64,000 nt of DNA from Clostridioides sp. ES-S-0010-02 (GTDB lineage: Bacteria; Bacillota; Clostridia; Peptostreptococcales; Peptostreptococcaceae), in assembly GCA_020641055.1 (NCBI GenBank), contig CP067345.1, positions 512,001 to 576,000 on the forward strand, given 5' to 3'. This document shows, one piece after another, positions 21,258-30,680 of this stretch. The position numbers and the translations under genes are program-made. The notes under the pieces were generated by a model that saw only the letters and a list, made by a program, of their open reading frames with translations, made no database searches and had not been told where the DNA came from. Every line of letters starts with the position of its first letter. The stretch's first letter is position 1.

Positions 21258-21757
21258 AGACTATATACACCTCCTCCAATTATTAAATAAATAGGACTTA
21301 TATTGAATACACCAACAGATAAAACTGCTATAATTAATAGTAGTATGTTAGTTTTAGACTTTGGCAGTTTCTTAAACATGCTTGTAAAAGAATACAATAT
21401 AAGAGCTATTACTACAGGCGCAACTCCTTTAAAAAATCCATCTAGAATTTTAGATGAGGAATTTTTAAAGTATAAATATGACAATACTAAGACTATACAA
21501 AATGACGGTAGAGCAGAGCCTAGGGTACATATAAGAACTCCTGGTATACCATAAAGCTTATATCCTAATAATACAGATATATTAATTGCTAGTACTCCAG
21601 GATAACTTTGAGCTATGGATAGATAATCGATAAATTCTTCCTGCTCTAAAAGTTTTTGTTTGTTTACAAGTTCATCTTGTATAAGAGGAACCATAGCGTA
21701 TCCACCACCAAATGTAAACGCACCAATTTTTAAAAAGGTTAAAAACAATTTCAACAT
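21245..21757 (-). CDS. Chromate transporter family protein, half-size subunit 1
   Basis: A 170-residue CHR-family half transporter with FLKIGAFTFGGGYAMVPLI and several helices. The minus-strand ATG at 21757 follows GGAGGTTTCTATT; the frame is open to 21802 but that region is non-coding in character. It overlaps its partner by 13 bases. It is divergent from lon. Confidence 0.85.
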   Translation of the reverse strand: MLKLFLTFLKIGAFTFGGGYAMVPLIQDELVNKQKLLEQEEFIDYLSIAQSYPGVLAINISVLLGYKLYGIPGVLICTLGSALPSFCIVLVLSYLYFKNSSSKILDGFFKGVAPVVIALILYSFTSMFKKLPKSKTNILLLIIAVLSVGVFNISPIYLIIGGGVYSLCQK

Positions 21758-21928
21758 AATAGAAACCTCCAAATGATAAATAACATCTAAGTATACTAAC
21801 ATTAATATTATATCATAATAAAATAATAATATAATATGCCAAGAAGTTATTGTTAATGTTGAAAATTAACATGTGCAAATATATAATATAAAATGCAAAA
21901 TAATTAAACTAGAAAAGGAGTAATGTTG

Positions 21929-24292
21929 ATGGAACAAAATTATACTAAAATAGATCATGAATTACCATTAATCCCTTTGAGGGGATTAGCAATATTTCCA
22001 TATATGATATTAAATTTTGATATAGGAAGAGAAATATCTCTTAAAGCTTTAGACCAAGCTATGATGGATGAAGAACTTATATTTTTAACATCTCAAAAAG
22101 AAGCAGATGTTGATGAACCAGGTGAAGAGGATTTTTATCATGTAGGAACAATTTGTAAAGTTAAACAAATGATAAAATTACCAGGAGATACAGTTCGTGT
22201 TTTGGTTGAGGGTGTATCAAGAGGTAGAGTTAAAAAAATAGAGCAAGAAGAAGGATACTTTAGAGCAGTAATAGAAGAAATTGTTTTTGATAGTGATAAT
22301 TTAGATAGTGAAACAGAAGTTGAAATTGAAGCATTTGTAAGAAATGTATTTGATGCTTTTGAAGAGTATATAAATATTGGAAATAGAGTATCACCAGAAA
22401 TATTGATATCTTTAGCTGATATAGAAGATGTAGATAGATTTATAGATACAATAGCTGCAAATATTTATCTAAAATCAAGTCAGAAACAAGAAATATTAGA
22501 AGAATTTGATATTAAGAAAAGACTTGAACTTATATATTCTATATTACTAGAAGAGATAGATATATTAAAAATAGAAAAAAAGATAACTTTAAGAGTTAAA
22601 AAACAAATGAATAAAGTTCAAAAAGAATACTATCTTAGAGAGCAATTAAAAGCTATACAAAAGGAATTAGGTGAGGAAGAAGATATAAATTCTGAAGCAG
22701 ATGAGTATAGAGAAAAGCTTAAAAAAATAAAAGCACCTAAAACTACTAAAGAGAAAATAGAAAAAGAAATTGATAAATTTTCAAAGATATCTTCAATGTC
22801 TCCAGATGTATCTGTAAGTAGAAATTATTTGGATACTATATTTTCATTACCATGGAATAAAGAAACAAAGGATAAACTAGATATAGTTAAAGCACAAGCT
22901 ATACTAGATGAGGACCATTACGGGCTGGAGAAGGTTAAAGAAAGAATATTAGAGTATTTAGCCATAAGAACTCTTGCTAAATCACTTAAAGGTCCTATAA
23001 TATGTCTAGTTGGACCTCCAGGGACAGGGAAAACATCTATAGTCAAATCAATAGCAAGAGCATTAAATAGAAAATTTGTAAGAATATCTTTAGGTGGCGT
23101 TAGAGATGAAGCCGAAATAAGAGGACACAGAAGGACTTATGTAGGTTCTATTCCAGGAAGAATAATTAATGGAGTCAAAGAAGCTCAGACTAAAAATCCT
23201 GTGTTTTTATTTGATGAGATAGATAAAATGGCAGCAGATTATAAAGGTGACCCAGCTTCAGCTATGCTGGAAGTATTGGACCCAGAGCAAAATAAGGATT
23301 TTGTGGACCACTATTTAGAAATACCTTTTGATTTATCAAAGATACTATTTGTTACAACAGCAAACAGTTTAAGCAATATTCCAAGACCATTATTGGATAG
23401 AATGGAAGTAATAGAAGTATCTGGATATATAGAAGAAGAAAAGTTAAATATAGCAAAACAATACTTACTTCCAAAACAAATTAAAGAGCATGCTTTAAAA
23501 GAGAATTTTGTAAAAATGGATGATGAAACTTTAAGAAGCATAATAAATCATTATACAAGAGAAGCTGGAGTAAGAACATTAGAAAGAACTATTGGTAAAG
23601 TTTGTAGAAAAATTGCCAAAAAATATGTTGAGGACCCAACACTTGAAGAAGTTGTTGTAAATAAGTCTGACTTAGAAAAATATCTTGGAAAAGATATGTT
23701 TAAATACCAACTTGCAGAGCTTAATCCTCAAATAGGGCTTGTAAATGGACTTGCATGGACAGCAGTTGGTGGAGTTACCCTTGAAGTAGAGGTAAATGTG
23801 CTTAAAGGAAAGGGTGAAATTGTATTAACTGGAAAACTAGGAGATGTTATGAAAGAATCTGCTAAGACAGGTATTTCTTATATAAGATCAATAGTGGACA
23901 AGTTTGATATAGACCCTGATTTTTATAAAACTAATGATATTCATATACACATTCCAGAAGGTGCTGTTCCAAAAGATGGACCATCAGCTGGTATAACTAT
24001 GGCACTTGCAGTGATTTCAGCACTTACTAAGAGACCTGTACCAGGTAATATAGCTATGACAGGAGAAATAACTTTAAGAGGTAGAGTGTTAGCTGTAGGA
24101 GGAGTTAAGGAAAAACTATTAGCAGCTCATAGAGCTGGCATAACAAAAGTTCTAATTCCTAAAGAGTGTGAAGCTGATTTAGATGAGATACCAGAAAATG
24201 TAAAAGAAAAGATGGAGTTTGTGCTTGTAGAGCATATGGATGAAGTATTAGAACAAGCTTTATTAAAGAGTGGTGAAAAAAATGAAAATTAG
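21929..24292 (+). CDS. lon: ATP-dependent protease Lon
   Basis: A 787-residue LonA. The N-terminal substrate-recognition domain ([15 protein letters not shown]) is followed by a coiled segment, the AAA+ module with Walker [10 protein letters not shown] and Walker [10 protein letters not shown], and the C-terminal serine protease with Ser of [14 protein letters not shown] and the dyad lysine downstream in [13 protein letters not shown] 21929 is favoured over 21923 because AAAAGGAG is then about 8 bases away. engB overlaps its 3' end, an arrangement widespread in Firmicutes. Confidence 0.96.
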   Translation: MEQNYTKIDHELPLIPLRGLAIFPYMILNFDIGREISLKALDQAMMDEELIFLTSQKEADVDEPGEEDFYHVGTICKVKQMIKLPGDTVRVLVEGVSRGRVKKIEQEEGYFRAVIEEIVFDSDNLDSETEVEIEAFVRNVFDAFEEYINIGNRVSPEILISLADIEDVDRFIDTIAANIYLKSSQKQEILEEFDIKKRLELIYSILLEEIDILKIEKKITLRVKKQMNKVQKEYYLREQLKAIQKELGEEEDINSEADEYREKLKKIKAPKTTKEKIEKEIDKFSKISSMSPDVSVSRNYLDTIFSLPWNKETKDKLDIVKAQAILDEDHYGLEKVKERILEYLAIRTLAKSLKGPIICLVGPPGTGKTSIVKSIARALNRKFVRISLGGVRDEAEIRGHRRTYVGSIPGRIINGVKEAQTKNPVFLFDEIDKMAADYKGDPASAMLEVLDPEQNKDFVDHYLEIPFDLSKILFVTTANSLSNIPRPLLDRMEVIEVSGYIEEEKLNIAKQYLLPKQIKEHALKENFVKMDDETLRSIINHYTREAGVRTLERTIGKVCRKIAKKYVEDPTLEEVVVNKSDLEKYLGKDMFKYQLAELNPQIGLVNGLAWTAVGGVTLEVEVNVLKGKGEIVLTGKLGDVMKESAKTGISYIRSIVDKFDIDPDFYKTNDIHIHIPEGAVPKDGPSAGITMALAVISALTKRPVPGNIAMTGEITLRGRVLAVGGVKEKLLAAHRAGITKVLIPKECEADLDEIPENVKEKMEFVLVEHMDEVLEQALLKSGEKNEN

Positions 24293-24893
24293 AAGTTCAG
24301 AGATAACTATGAGTGCTGTGAATAAATCACAGTATCCAGCAGAAGGTATCCCAGAGATAGCTCTGGCTGGTAGGTCAAATGTTGGAAAATCATCAATAAT
24401 AAATACATTACTTAATAGAAGAAACTTTGCTAGAACTAGTCAAACACCAGGAAAAACTAGAACTATAAATTTTTATCTTATAAATAACGAATTTTATTTT
24501 GTAGACCTTCCAGGATATGGGTATGCTAAAATAGCCAAATCTGAAAAAGAAAAATGGGGAGGTATAATGGAACGATATCTAGAAAGTAGACAAGAATTAT
24601 GTTCTATATTCCTACTTGTAGATATTAGACATGAACCTACAGCAGACGATAAACTTATGTACGAATGGATAAAACATTTTGGATATAACTGTGTAGTTAT
24701 TGCAACTAAGGCAGACAAAATATCTAGAGGACAATATCAAAAGCATATAAGTATTATAAGAAAGAAATTGCAAATGGAGAGTAGTGAAAAAGTAATTCCT
24801 GTTTCTTCGCTAAAAAAGACTGGTGTTGAAGAACTTTGGGAAGAAATTGTAAGTCAATACAATCAACATGGATATGAAATAACAGTAGATTAA
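24282..24893 (+). CDS. engB: Ribosome biogenesis GTP-binding protein EngB/YsxC
   Basis: A 203-residue essential GTPase for 50S subunit assembly. G motifs are present: GRSNVGKSS (G1), T of PGKTRT (G2), DLPGYGYA (G3), TKADK (G4) and VSSLKKTG (G5). ATG 24282 overlaps the lon stop by 11 bases; an in-frame GTG at 24270 would add four residues. Confidence 0.95.
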   Translation: MKIRSSEITMSAVNKSQYPAEGIPEIALAGRSNVGKSSIINTLLNRRNFARTSQTPGKTRTINFYLINNEFYFVDLPGYGYAKIAKSEKEKWGGIMERYLESRQELCSIFLLVDIRHEPTADDKLMYEWIKHFGYNCVVIATKADKISRGQYQKHISIIRKKLQMESSEKVIPVSSLKKTGVEELWEEIVSQYNQHGYEITVD

Positions 24894-24925
24894 TTTTAAG
24901 TGTTTATATATATTAAAATCAAATA

Positions 24926-24970
24926 AAGGATGCCTCAAAATGTTTTTAAGGGAAATTTTGTGGCATCCTT
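24926..24970 (+). terminator. Hairpin terminator after engB
   Basis: A 9-bp stem (24926-24934 with 24962-24970) extended by an AAAA/TTTT inner pairing. The T-tract is interrupted (GTTGTTT). It resembles the dispersed hairpins described elsewhere in the window. Confidence 0.65.
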
Positions 24971-25079
24971 GTTGTTTATAAGCAATAAATATCGGTAATT
25001 ATTGTTAGAAATTAATAAAATTAATAAAATTAGTTTGTTTAAAGATTTACTGACTTATATAATTAGTAATGAATTTTGA

Positions 25080-26450
25080 CTAAGAAGTAGATTTTTCTGT
25101 CTTTCTCATAAAGCAAACGGTAAGTATGAGTCCTATAAAGCATACTGATGCTGCAATCCAGTAAGATTGATTACTAGCCGCAACATAAGCTAGTGTATGA
25201 CTTGTAGACTTTTGATGATATGTAAGTCTTTGTGCAAAGAAACTACTGAAAAAGGCTGTTCCAAGAGCAAATGACAAATTACGAACAGTTGCAAGAAAAC
25301 TTCCCCCATATCCTTGTTTTTGAGGAGGAACGTCTGCCAAGATACTACTATTGTTTGGTGAACTAAAAGAACCTAATCCAAAGCCAAAAATAATTAAGCA
25401 TAGAATCAAAAGATATAATGGAGAATCAGCTTTTAAAAGTGCCATTCCAACCAGAGCAATAGTCATAAATGAAAAAGATACAGTCAGAATATTTTTTGCA
25501 CCATGTTTGTCAGAAAGAGAACCGGAAATAGGTGCTATAAGTACCATAATAAGTGGATGAACAGTCATGACAGAACCAGCCATCATAGGAGATAAATTTT
25601 TTAGTTGCTCTAGATAAAAAGGAAGTAGAAAAGATACTGCCATTTGAGGAAAATAACAAGCTATTCCAATAATATTGCCTATAGTGAAATTTCTATTTTT
25701 AAACAAAGGTAAATCAATAAAACTTTGTTCAAATTTTACTTCTCTTAATACCAACATTAAAAATGCTATAATTGCTACTATTCCTAGATACCATTTTGTA
25801 TTTCCTTCTCCATTCATTGCAAGTAAGATAAGTGTGGTACAAGATGCAAATAATAGAAGTCCTGGAATATCGAAACTTTTGTTTTGTTCATCTAAAATAG
25901 GTTTTGGTAGAAATTTTATTCCAAGAAAGACTGCTATAATACCAATAGGTATATTGATTATGAAGATAGAAGGCCATCCAAAGTGTTCTAAAAGTATTCC
26001 ACCAATTACAGGACCACTCATATTCCCTATACCAACTACTGCTCCAGTAATTCCTATAGCCTTTCCCTTCTCATTTGCTGGAAATGCATTAGAAACTATA
26101 CCAAGTCCAGTTGCCATTAAAATACTTGCTCCAATTGCTTGAAATATTCTTGATAAAATCAATGTTGTTAGGTTATTAGATATACTACATAGAAAGGAAC
26201 CTATTGTAAATACAAAAAATCCTAACGTATATAGATAATTTGAACCCACCTTATCGCCAAGTTTCCCAAAAAACAACATAGTAGCTGTTACAACCAACAT
26301 ATAAGCTGTAACTACCCATTGGATTTGCGACATATTAATTTTAAAGTCGGCAGCAATTGTAGGATTTGCGATATTTAGTATACTTCCATCAAGAGTAGAC
26401 ATAAATACACCAATACAGATGATAATTAATACTATCCATTTTTGTTTCAC
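25080..26450 (-). CDS. ribZ: Riboflavin transporter RibZ (MFS, DHA2 type)
   Basis: A 14-helix MFS protein resembling EmrB/QacA drug exporters (motif GSILNIANPTIAADF in helix 1, LDKVGSNY-like motif A region, motif C in helix 5). The decisive context is an FMN riboswitch in its leader: from memory, C. difficile RibZ is an FMN-riboswitch-controlled MFS riboflavin importer, so this is assigned as such rather than as an efflux pump. GTG 26450 has GGGGTG at good spacing; GTG 26459 is the alternative. Expression should fall when FMN is plentiful. Confidence 0.82.
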   Translation of the reverse strand: MKQKWIVLIIICIGVFMSTLDGSILNIANPTIAADFKINMSQIQWVVTAYMLVVTATMLFFGKLGDKVGSNYLYTLGFFVFTIGSFLCSISNNLTTLILSRIFQAIGASILMATGLGIVSNAFPANEKGKAIGITGAVVGIGNMSGPVIGGILLEHFGWPSIFIINIPIGIIAVFLGIKFLPKPILDEQNKSFDIPGLLLFASCTTLILLAMNGEGNTKWYLGIVAIIAFLMLVLREVKFEQSFIDLPLFKNRNFTIGNIIGIACYFPQMAVSFLLPFYLEQLKNLSPMMAGSVMTVHPLIMVLIAPISGSLSDKHGAKNILTVSFSFMTIALVGMALLKADSPLYLLILCLIIFGFGLGSFSSPNNSSILADVPPQKQGYGGSFLATVRNLSFALGTAFFSSFFAQRLTYHQKSTSHTLAYVAASNQSYWIAASVCFIGLILTVCFMRKTEKSTS

Positions 26451-26518
26451 TGATAACACCCCAATCTTTTACATAGTAGATTTTGTTTTATAAGTACAGT
26501 ATAGTTACAAAATAAACA

Positions 26519-26548
26519 ACAAAAAAGCACCTATGTTTTAGGTACCTT
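26519..26548 (-). terminator. Riboswitch-controlled terminator upstream of ribZ
   Basis: On the minus strand a 9-bp stem (two G-U pairs; 26548-26540 with 26532-26524) is followed by six T. Its 5' arm can alternatively pair with the complement of 26622-26628, forming an antiterminator. Confidence 0.8.
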
Positions 26549-26621
26549 AGAATATGTTTATTTTCATGAATAAATGCGGTAGTTGAAGGATTTGTATAGA
26601 TTACTCATGTAAAATTACATA

Positions 26622-26750
26622 AAGGTACTCGTATACTATTTTCTTCTACCATCCAGATTTTACTGTCGGCTTTGGAATTTGACCAAATTCTGCCATAAGG
26701 CTCGCGGGCTTTTACCGCCGATAGGGAATTTCACCCATTTCTGAAGAAAA
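26622..26750 (-). promoter_or_regulatory. FMN riboswitch (RFN element)
   Basis: The minus strand shows the conserved FMN aptamer: P1 strands (26743-26750 with 26639-26646), GGGTGAAATTCCC (26736-26724), the CGGCGG...GCCCGCGAGC block (26720-26700), and the 3' part with TTGGTCAAATTCC and GACAGT..TGGATG. It is followed by an antiterminator strand (26622-26628) and a terminator (26519-26548) before ribZ, so FMN binding should cause premature termination. Confidence 0.95.
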
Positions 26751-27028
26751 ACAGATGTATTTTTTAATTTTATTTTAACATAAAATAACAATCGAGACAA
26801 TTAGATTTAAGCAATACAGACAGCTACACCACAATATAGAAGGTTTTATTATACTTTTGGACAAAACCTAAATTAGAGTATAATAATAGATTGAAATTAA
26901 GTAAAATAAGTTATTGTCATTGCTGAATGATAAGTTTTATATTTAGTAAAAGCATAAAGCTGTAACAAAACTCGTATAATATTAATATCTTAATTAAGAG
27001 GTATGGTAAATTATGAGGAGGCGCTAAT

Positions 27029-28108
27029 ATGGAAGGAAAGATAAAAAAGGCATTTCCAGGTGGAAACACATCACAAGGCTCATATTCTTTTTTTGACTAT
27101 ATAATTCCGGAAAATGTAAAAAGAGTTTTTTGTTTAAAGGGTGGACCTGGAGTAGGAAAATCCTCACTAATGAAAAAAATTTATAAAGAGTTTTTGCATA
27201 GAGGATATGATATTGAATTATATCATTGCCCTTCTGACCCAAGTTCGTTGGATGGTGTAGTTATAAAGAAACTAGGCGTGGTACTTATGGATGCAACTGC
27301 TCCACATACTGTAGACCCTAAACTCCCAGGTGCTTTGGACGAGATAATTAATTTAGGAGATTACTGGAATACAGAGGAGTTAGAAAAAAATAGACAAGAA
27401 ATTTCAAACTATGATAAAGATATTAGTAATGCTTTTAAAAGAGCATTTAAATTTTTAAAATCAGCAGAGCCAATTTTTAGAGATATCGAGGAAAAATATT
27501 CTGACTGTATGGACTATGGAAAAGTAAATTTAGTTACAGAAGAATTCATAAAAAGATTATTTGATGGAGTAGATAGTACAGGAAAGTTAAAGAAAGAAAA
27601 GCATTTATTTGGCTCAGGGATAACTCCTGTAGGATGCTTAGATTATACAGAACATATTTTAAAGGATGTAGGGAAGGTTTATTATTTATCAGGGGAAATA
27701 GGCTCTGGGAAAACTACACTTTTGAGTAAAGTGTACAAAAAAGCAATTGAGAAAGGTTTGAATGTAGAAGTTTATCACTATCCGCTTATTCCTGAAAAAA
27801 TTGAAACTATATTATTAACTGATTTAGATATAGGAATAACTATAAGCAGTACTTTTAAAGATGAAGATACAATTGATTTGAATCAATTTTTAAATAGAGA
27901 AAAATTACTTAAATACGAAGAAGATATTAAATTTGATGAGAAAGTTTTAGATGACTTAATTTGTTGGTCAATTTTAAATCTTAAGAGAGCTAAATCAAAA
28001 CATGATATTATAGAAAGTTACTATAGTCCGAATATGAGATTTGATGAAGTAGGAAAATTGAGAGATGAATTAGTTAAGAGAATCTCAAAATATGAGGAAA
28101 ATATATAA
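27029..28108 (+). CDS. Double P-loop ATPase (PRK06851-type), function unknown
   Basis: A 359-residue protein with two nucleotide-binding loops, GGPGVGKSS near 38-46 and SGEIGSGKTT near 220-229, each followed by similar HCPSDP / HYPLIP segments, so it looks like an internal duplication. I recall such proteins in spore-formers under the label PRK06851; their function is unknown. An excellent AGGAGG lies 7 bases before the ATG. No membrane segment. It stands alone between the FMN riboswitch leader (divergent) and a strong terminator. Confidence 0.75.
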   Translation: MEGKIKKAFPGGNTSQGSYSFFDYIIPENVKRVFCLKGGPGVGKSSLMKKIYKEFLHRGYDIELYHCPSDPSSLDGVVIKKLGVVLMDATAPHTVDPKLPGALDEIINLGDYWNTEELEKNRQEISNYDKDISNAFKRAFKFLKSAEPIFRDIEEKYSDCMDYGKVNLVTEEFIKRLFDGVDSTGKLKKEKHLFGSGITPVGCLDYTEHILKDVGKVYYLSGEIGSGKTTLLSKVYKKAIEKGLNVEVYHYPLIPEKIETILLTDLDIGITISSTFKDEDTIDLNQFLNREKLLKYEEDIKFDEKVLDDLICWSILNLKRAKSKHDIIESYYSPNMRFDEVGKLRDELVKRISKYEENI

Positions 28109-28150
28109 AGTATGTCTGTTTAAAATTAATATTAACTAGTATATATAATC

Positions 28151-28198
28151 AACAGCAAACTGCTATGGCTTTGAAGCTATGGCAGTTTGCTGTTTTTT
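28151..28198 (+). terminator. Strong terminator
   Basis: A 13-bp perfect stem (28151-28163 with 28182-28194) with a run of T, about 40 bases past the ATPase stop. Confidence 0.9.
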
Positions 28199-28277
28199 GC
28201 TATAATTTAAACAGATAAATCTTTGCACAAAAAGACAAGAAAATTTAGAAAATTTATTATAAAATATGGGGGTACAT

Positions 28278-29165
28278 ATGAAATGGCTAGATGGATTACA
28301 ACAATCTATTGATTATATTGAAGAAAATATTTTAGAAAAGTTAGATTATGAATATTTAGCAAGGTATACAAATATGTCAGTGTTTTATTATCAACGAATG
28401 TTTAGTGTATTAGTAGGTATATCTGTTGGTGAATATATTAGGAATAGACGATTAACACTAGCTGGGCTTGAATTAACTACTTCAAATAGTAAAATCATAG
28501 ACATAGCTTTTAAATATGGTTACGAAACAGCAGAAAGCTTTACTAAAGCCTTTGTTAGATTTCATGGAATAACGCCATCTATTGCTAGAAAAGGAAATTC
28601 AAGCCTAAAATCATTTAGCAAGATAACATTAAAAATATCTTTAGATGGAGGAAATATTTTAGATTACAAAATTGTCGATGAGGGAGAATTTTCAGTAATT
28701 GCTTTAAAAAAACAATTTTCGAAAGATGAAGATGTATTTAGAAAACAAATACCAAGGTTTTGGCAAGACTTGTTTAAGAGTAGTTTGTATAGAGAACTAA
28801 TTTCTTATGTAAAAGAAAACACTATTACAAAAGGTGGGATTTTAGGAATAGATGAAATGGCAGTTTCACAAAACAAACAATTATTTAATTATTATGCAGC
28901 TGTTGAGACAGATGAAAAACCTAAAAATGATAAATTTACCTTATTTAAAATACCTTCTCATAAGTGGGCTATTTTTAAGTGTACAGGTGCCATGCCAAAT
29001 TCTATTCAAAACTTATGGGTAAAAATATATAGTGAGTTTTTCCAATGCTCTAGCTATGAACCAGTTGCTGATTTCAATTTTGAACTTTACCTTGAAGGAG
29101 ATAGTAATAAAGATGATTATGTTAGTGAAATTTGGGTTCCAATAAAAAATAGGAGGAGTTTATGA
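28278..29165 (+). CDS. AraC-family regulator with GyrI-like effector domain
   Basis: A 295-residue regulator. The N-terminal 100 residues are the double helix-turn-helix (LARYTNMSVFYYQRMF... and IIDIAFKYGYETAESFTKAFVRFHGITPS), the rest a GyrI/SOUL-like ligand domain (KIVDEGEFSVIALKKQF ... WAIFKCTGAMP ... YEPVADFNFELY). This layout is that of Rob/SoxS-like multidrug or small-molecule sensors. ATG 28278 follows GGGGGTACAT; the upstream ATG 28266 overlaps that site. It overlaps the SRPBCC gene by 4 bases (ATGA). Confidence 0.85.
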   Translation: MKWLDGLQQSIDYIEENILEKLDYEYLARYTNMSVFYYQRMFSVLVGISVGEYIRNRRLTLAGLELTTSNSKIIDIAFKYGYETAESFTKAFVRFHGITPSIARKGNSSLKSFSKITLKISLDGGNILDYKIVDEGEFSVIALKKQFSKDEDVFRKQIPRFWQDLFKSSLYRELISYVKENTITKGGILGIDEMAVSQNKQLFNYYAAVETDEKPKNDKFTLFKIPSHKWAIFKCTGAMPNSIQNLWVKIYSEFFQCSSYEPVADFNFELYLEGDSNKDDYVSEIWVPIKNRRSL

Positions 29166-29578
29166 AAAAATGTAGAGTATCTGAGATAACAGCTTATTTT
29201 AATGCAGATGTGGAAACAGTTTGGAATATAGTTACAGACAATCGTGATTATAAATGGAGAAGTGATATAAGTAAAATTGAAGTATTCGATGATGGAAGTA
29301 CTTTTATTGAGTACAATAAGGATGGAAACAGTACAAAATTTACTGTTACAGAAAAAACTAAAAATAAGCTTTATAAATTTAACATGGAAAATAAATTTTT
29401 CTATGGTAATTGGCAAGGTGAATTTTTTGAAGAGAATGAAAAAACTAAAATAGTGTTTATAGAAAATATATATGTTAAAAATCCTATTATAAAAATTTTA
29501 TCTTATCTCTTTATGAACTTAAAAAAAATACAAATGCAATATGTTGAAGACTTAAAAAGAAAATTAAATGAGATGTAA
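29162..29578 (+). CDS. SRPBCC-family (START-like) protein
   Basis: A 138-residue protein with the SRPBCC fold pattern: an N-terminal strand, the helix AYFNADVETVWNIVTDNRDYKWR, a beta-rich middle and a long C-terminal helix (LMNLKKIQMQYVEDLKRKL). These bind hydrophobic ligands. It is translationally coupled to the AraC regulator, with AGGAGG inside the latter's 3' end, so it may share a ligand or be its target. Exact role unknown. Confidence 0.75.
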   Translation: MKKCRVSEITAYFNADVETVWNIVTDNRDYKWRSDISKIEVFDDGSTFIEYNKDGNSTKFTVTEKTKNKLYKFNMENKFFYGNWQGEFFEENEKTKIVFIENIYVKNPIIKILSYLFMNLKKIQMQYVEDLKRKLNEM

Positions 29579-29651
29579 AATATTAATACTTTGTATACAT
29601 ATAGATTTATTATAATTAAATTATATTGGAGAAATATTTTAATTTATAAAT

Positions 29652-29689
29652 AAAAAGGAAATGAACTAGTAAAAACTCATTTCCTTTTT
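29652..29689. terminator. Bidirectional terminator
   Basis: A perfect 13-bp stem (29652-29664 with 29677-29689), A-tract and T-tract on either side. Confidence 0.88.
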
Positions 29690-29999
29690 CTATTTTAGAT
29701 TTTAATAGATTTATATTTACAATTACATTTTCTAAAGCATTAATTTTATTATATTTAAAAATTGGAAATAGAAAAAACTATTTTTAAGGCGACTTAAGTT
29801 ATTTTTTTCTTCTACAGCAAAATCCAATGTACCCATATATTCGATGTTAGTAGGGTAGGGGCATAAGTATAATGTATGATATTATATACTAAAGATGAAT
29901 TTTAACATATAACTCTGATATAATAAGCATATGTAAATGTTTAATATTTAATTAAAGAAAATTATCATATAAAAATAAATTTGTAAGGAGTAATACAGT
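29690..29999. other. Intergenic leader of the pilus cluster
   Basis: About 310 AT-rich bases. A TATAAT at 29919-29924 may be a -10 element with a poor -35. I looked for c-di-GMP riboswitch motifs here, since other C. difficile pilus genes have one, and did not find one. Confidence 0.5.
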
Positions 30000-30680
30000 A
30001 TGAAAAAACAATATGTGTTTATAATACTAGCAAGTACTATTTTAGGTATGCTTGTTGGAACCATATTTAGAGATTATAGCAATGAAGAAACAGTTTATAC
30101 AAGTAAGGATAAGTCAATAAGAAAAGAAATAAGAATAACAAGAAAATCTATAAAAGAACTGGCAAAAGAGAAAGATAAATTAGATAAAGAAATTAATTCA
30201 ATGAAGAAAAATCAAAAGAATTCTGATGAAATCTCTAAAATAGAAAGTCTTAGGGAGAGTCTTTCATATTCAGATGTAAATGGTAGCGGAATAGTATTAA
30301 GTATAGATGCCATAGATGAAAAAACAGGAAACATTGCCAATAGCATAGACTACAATAAAATCCTTGTGAAAGTCATAAATGAATTAAAAGCAAATGGAGG
30401 AAAATACATAGAAATAAATGGTCAAAGAATTAATCAGTACTCAGAAGTTGTACTTGCAGGTAGCCATATAAATATAAATGGAGTTCCAGTGGCACAACCC
30501 TATGAAATAAAATGTATTGGTGATAAAGATAAACTATCTAGTTACGTAGATAAAGGTAGTAAATATTTAGATAGTATACAAAGTACTTATCCAATGAAAG
30601 TTAGTATAAAAGCTGAAGAAAATATCTCTATGAAAAAACTAAAAATACCTAATAAATTAAAGTATATAAAGGGTGAGTAA
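30000..30680 (+). CDS. DUF881 family membrane-anchored protein
   Basis: A 226-residue protein with one N-terminal transmembrane segment (about 6-23), a charged coiled coil (about 40-90) and a C-terminal DUF881 domain (DVNGSGIVLSIDA, NELKANGGKYIEINGQRI, GVPVAQPYEIKCIGD). DUF881 proteins face the cell exterior and often sit near division or secretion genes. It overlaps pilB by 8 bases, so it belongs to the pilus operon; a structural role in the assembly complex is inferred. RBS AAGGAG. Confidence 0.8.
   Translation: MKKQYVFIILASTILGMLVGTIFRDYSNEETVYTSKDKSIRKEIRITRKSIKELAKEKDKLDKEINSMKKNQKNSDEISKIESLRESLSYSDVNGSGIVLSIDAIDEKTGNIANSIDYNKILVKVINELKANGGKYIEINGQRINQYSEVVLAGSHININGVPVAQPYEIKCIGDKDKLSSYVDKGSKYLDSIQSTYPMKVSIKAEENISMKKLKIPNKLKYIKGE

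Noticed and set aside
25675-26142. 155-codon ORF opposite ribZ
   Set aside because: It mirrors the transporter gene and shows no family features; an antisense shadow.
25080-26450. ribZ as a multidrug exporter
   Set aside because: The FMN riboswitch in its leader argues for riboflavin uptake, though the fold is of the exporter class.
29690-29999. c-di-GMP riboswitch upstream of the pilus cluster
   Set aside because: I searched by eye for class I and class II core motifs and found none.
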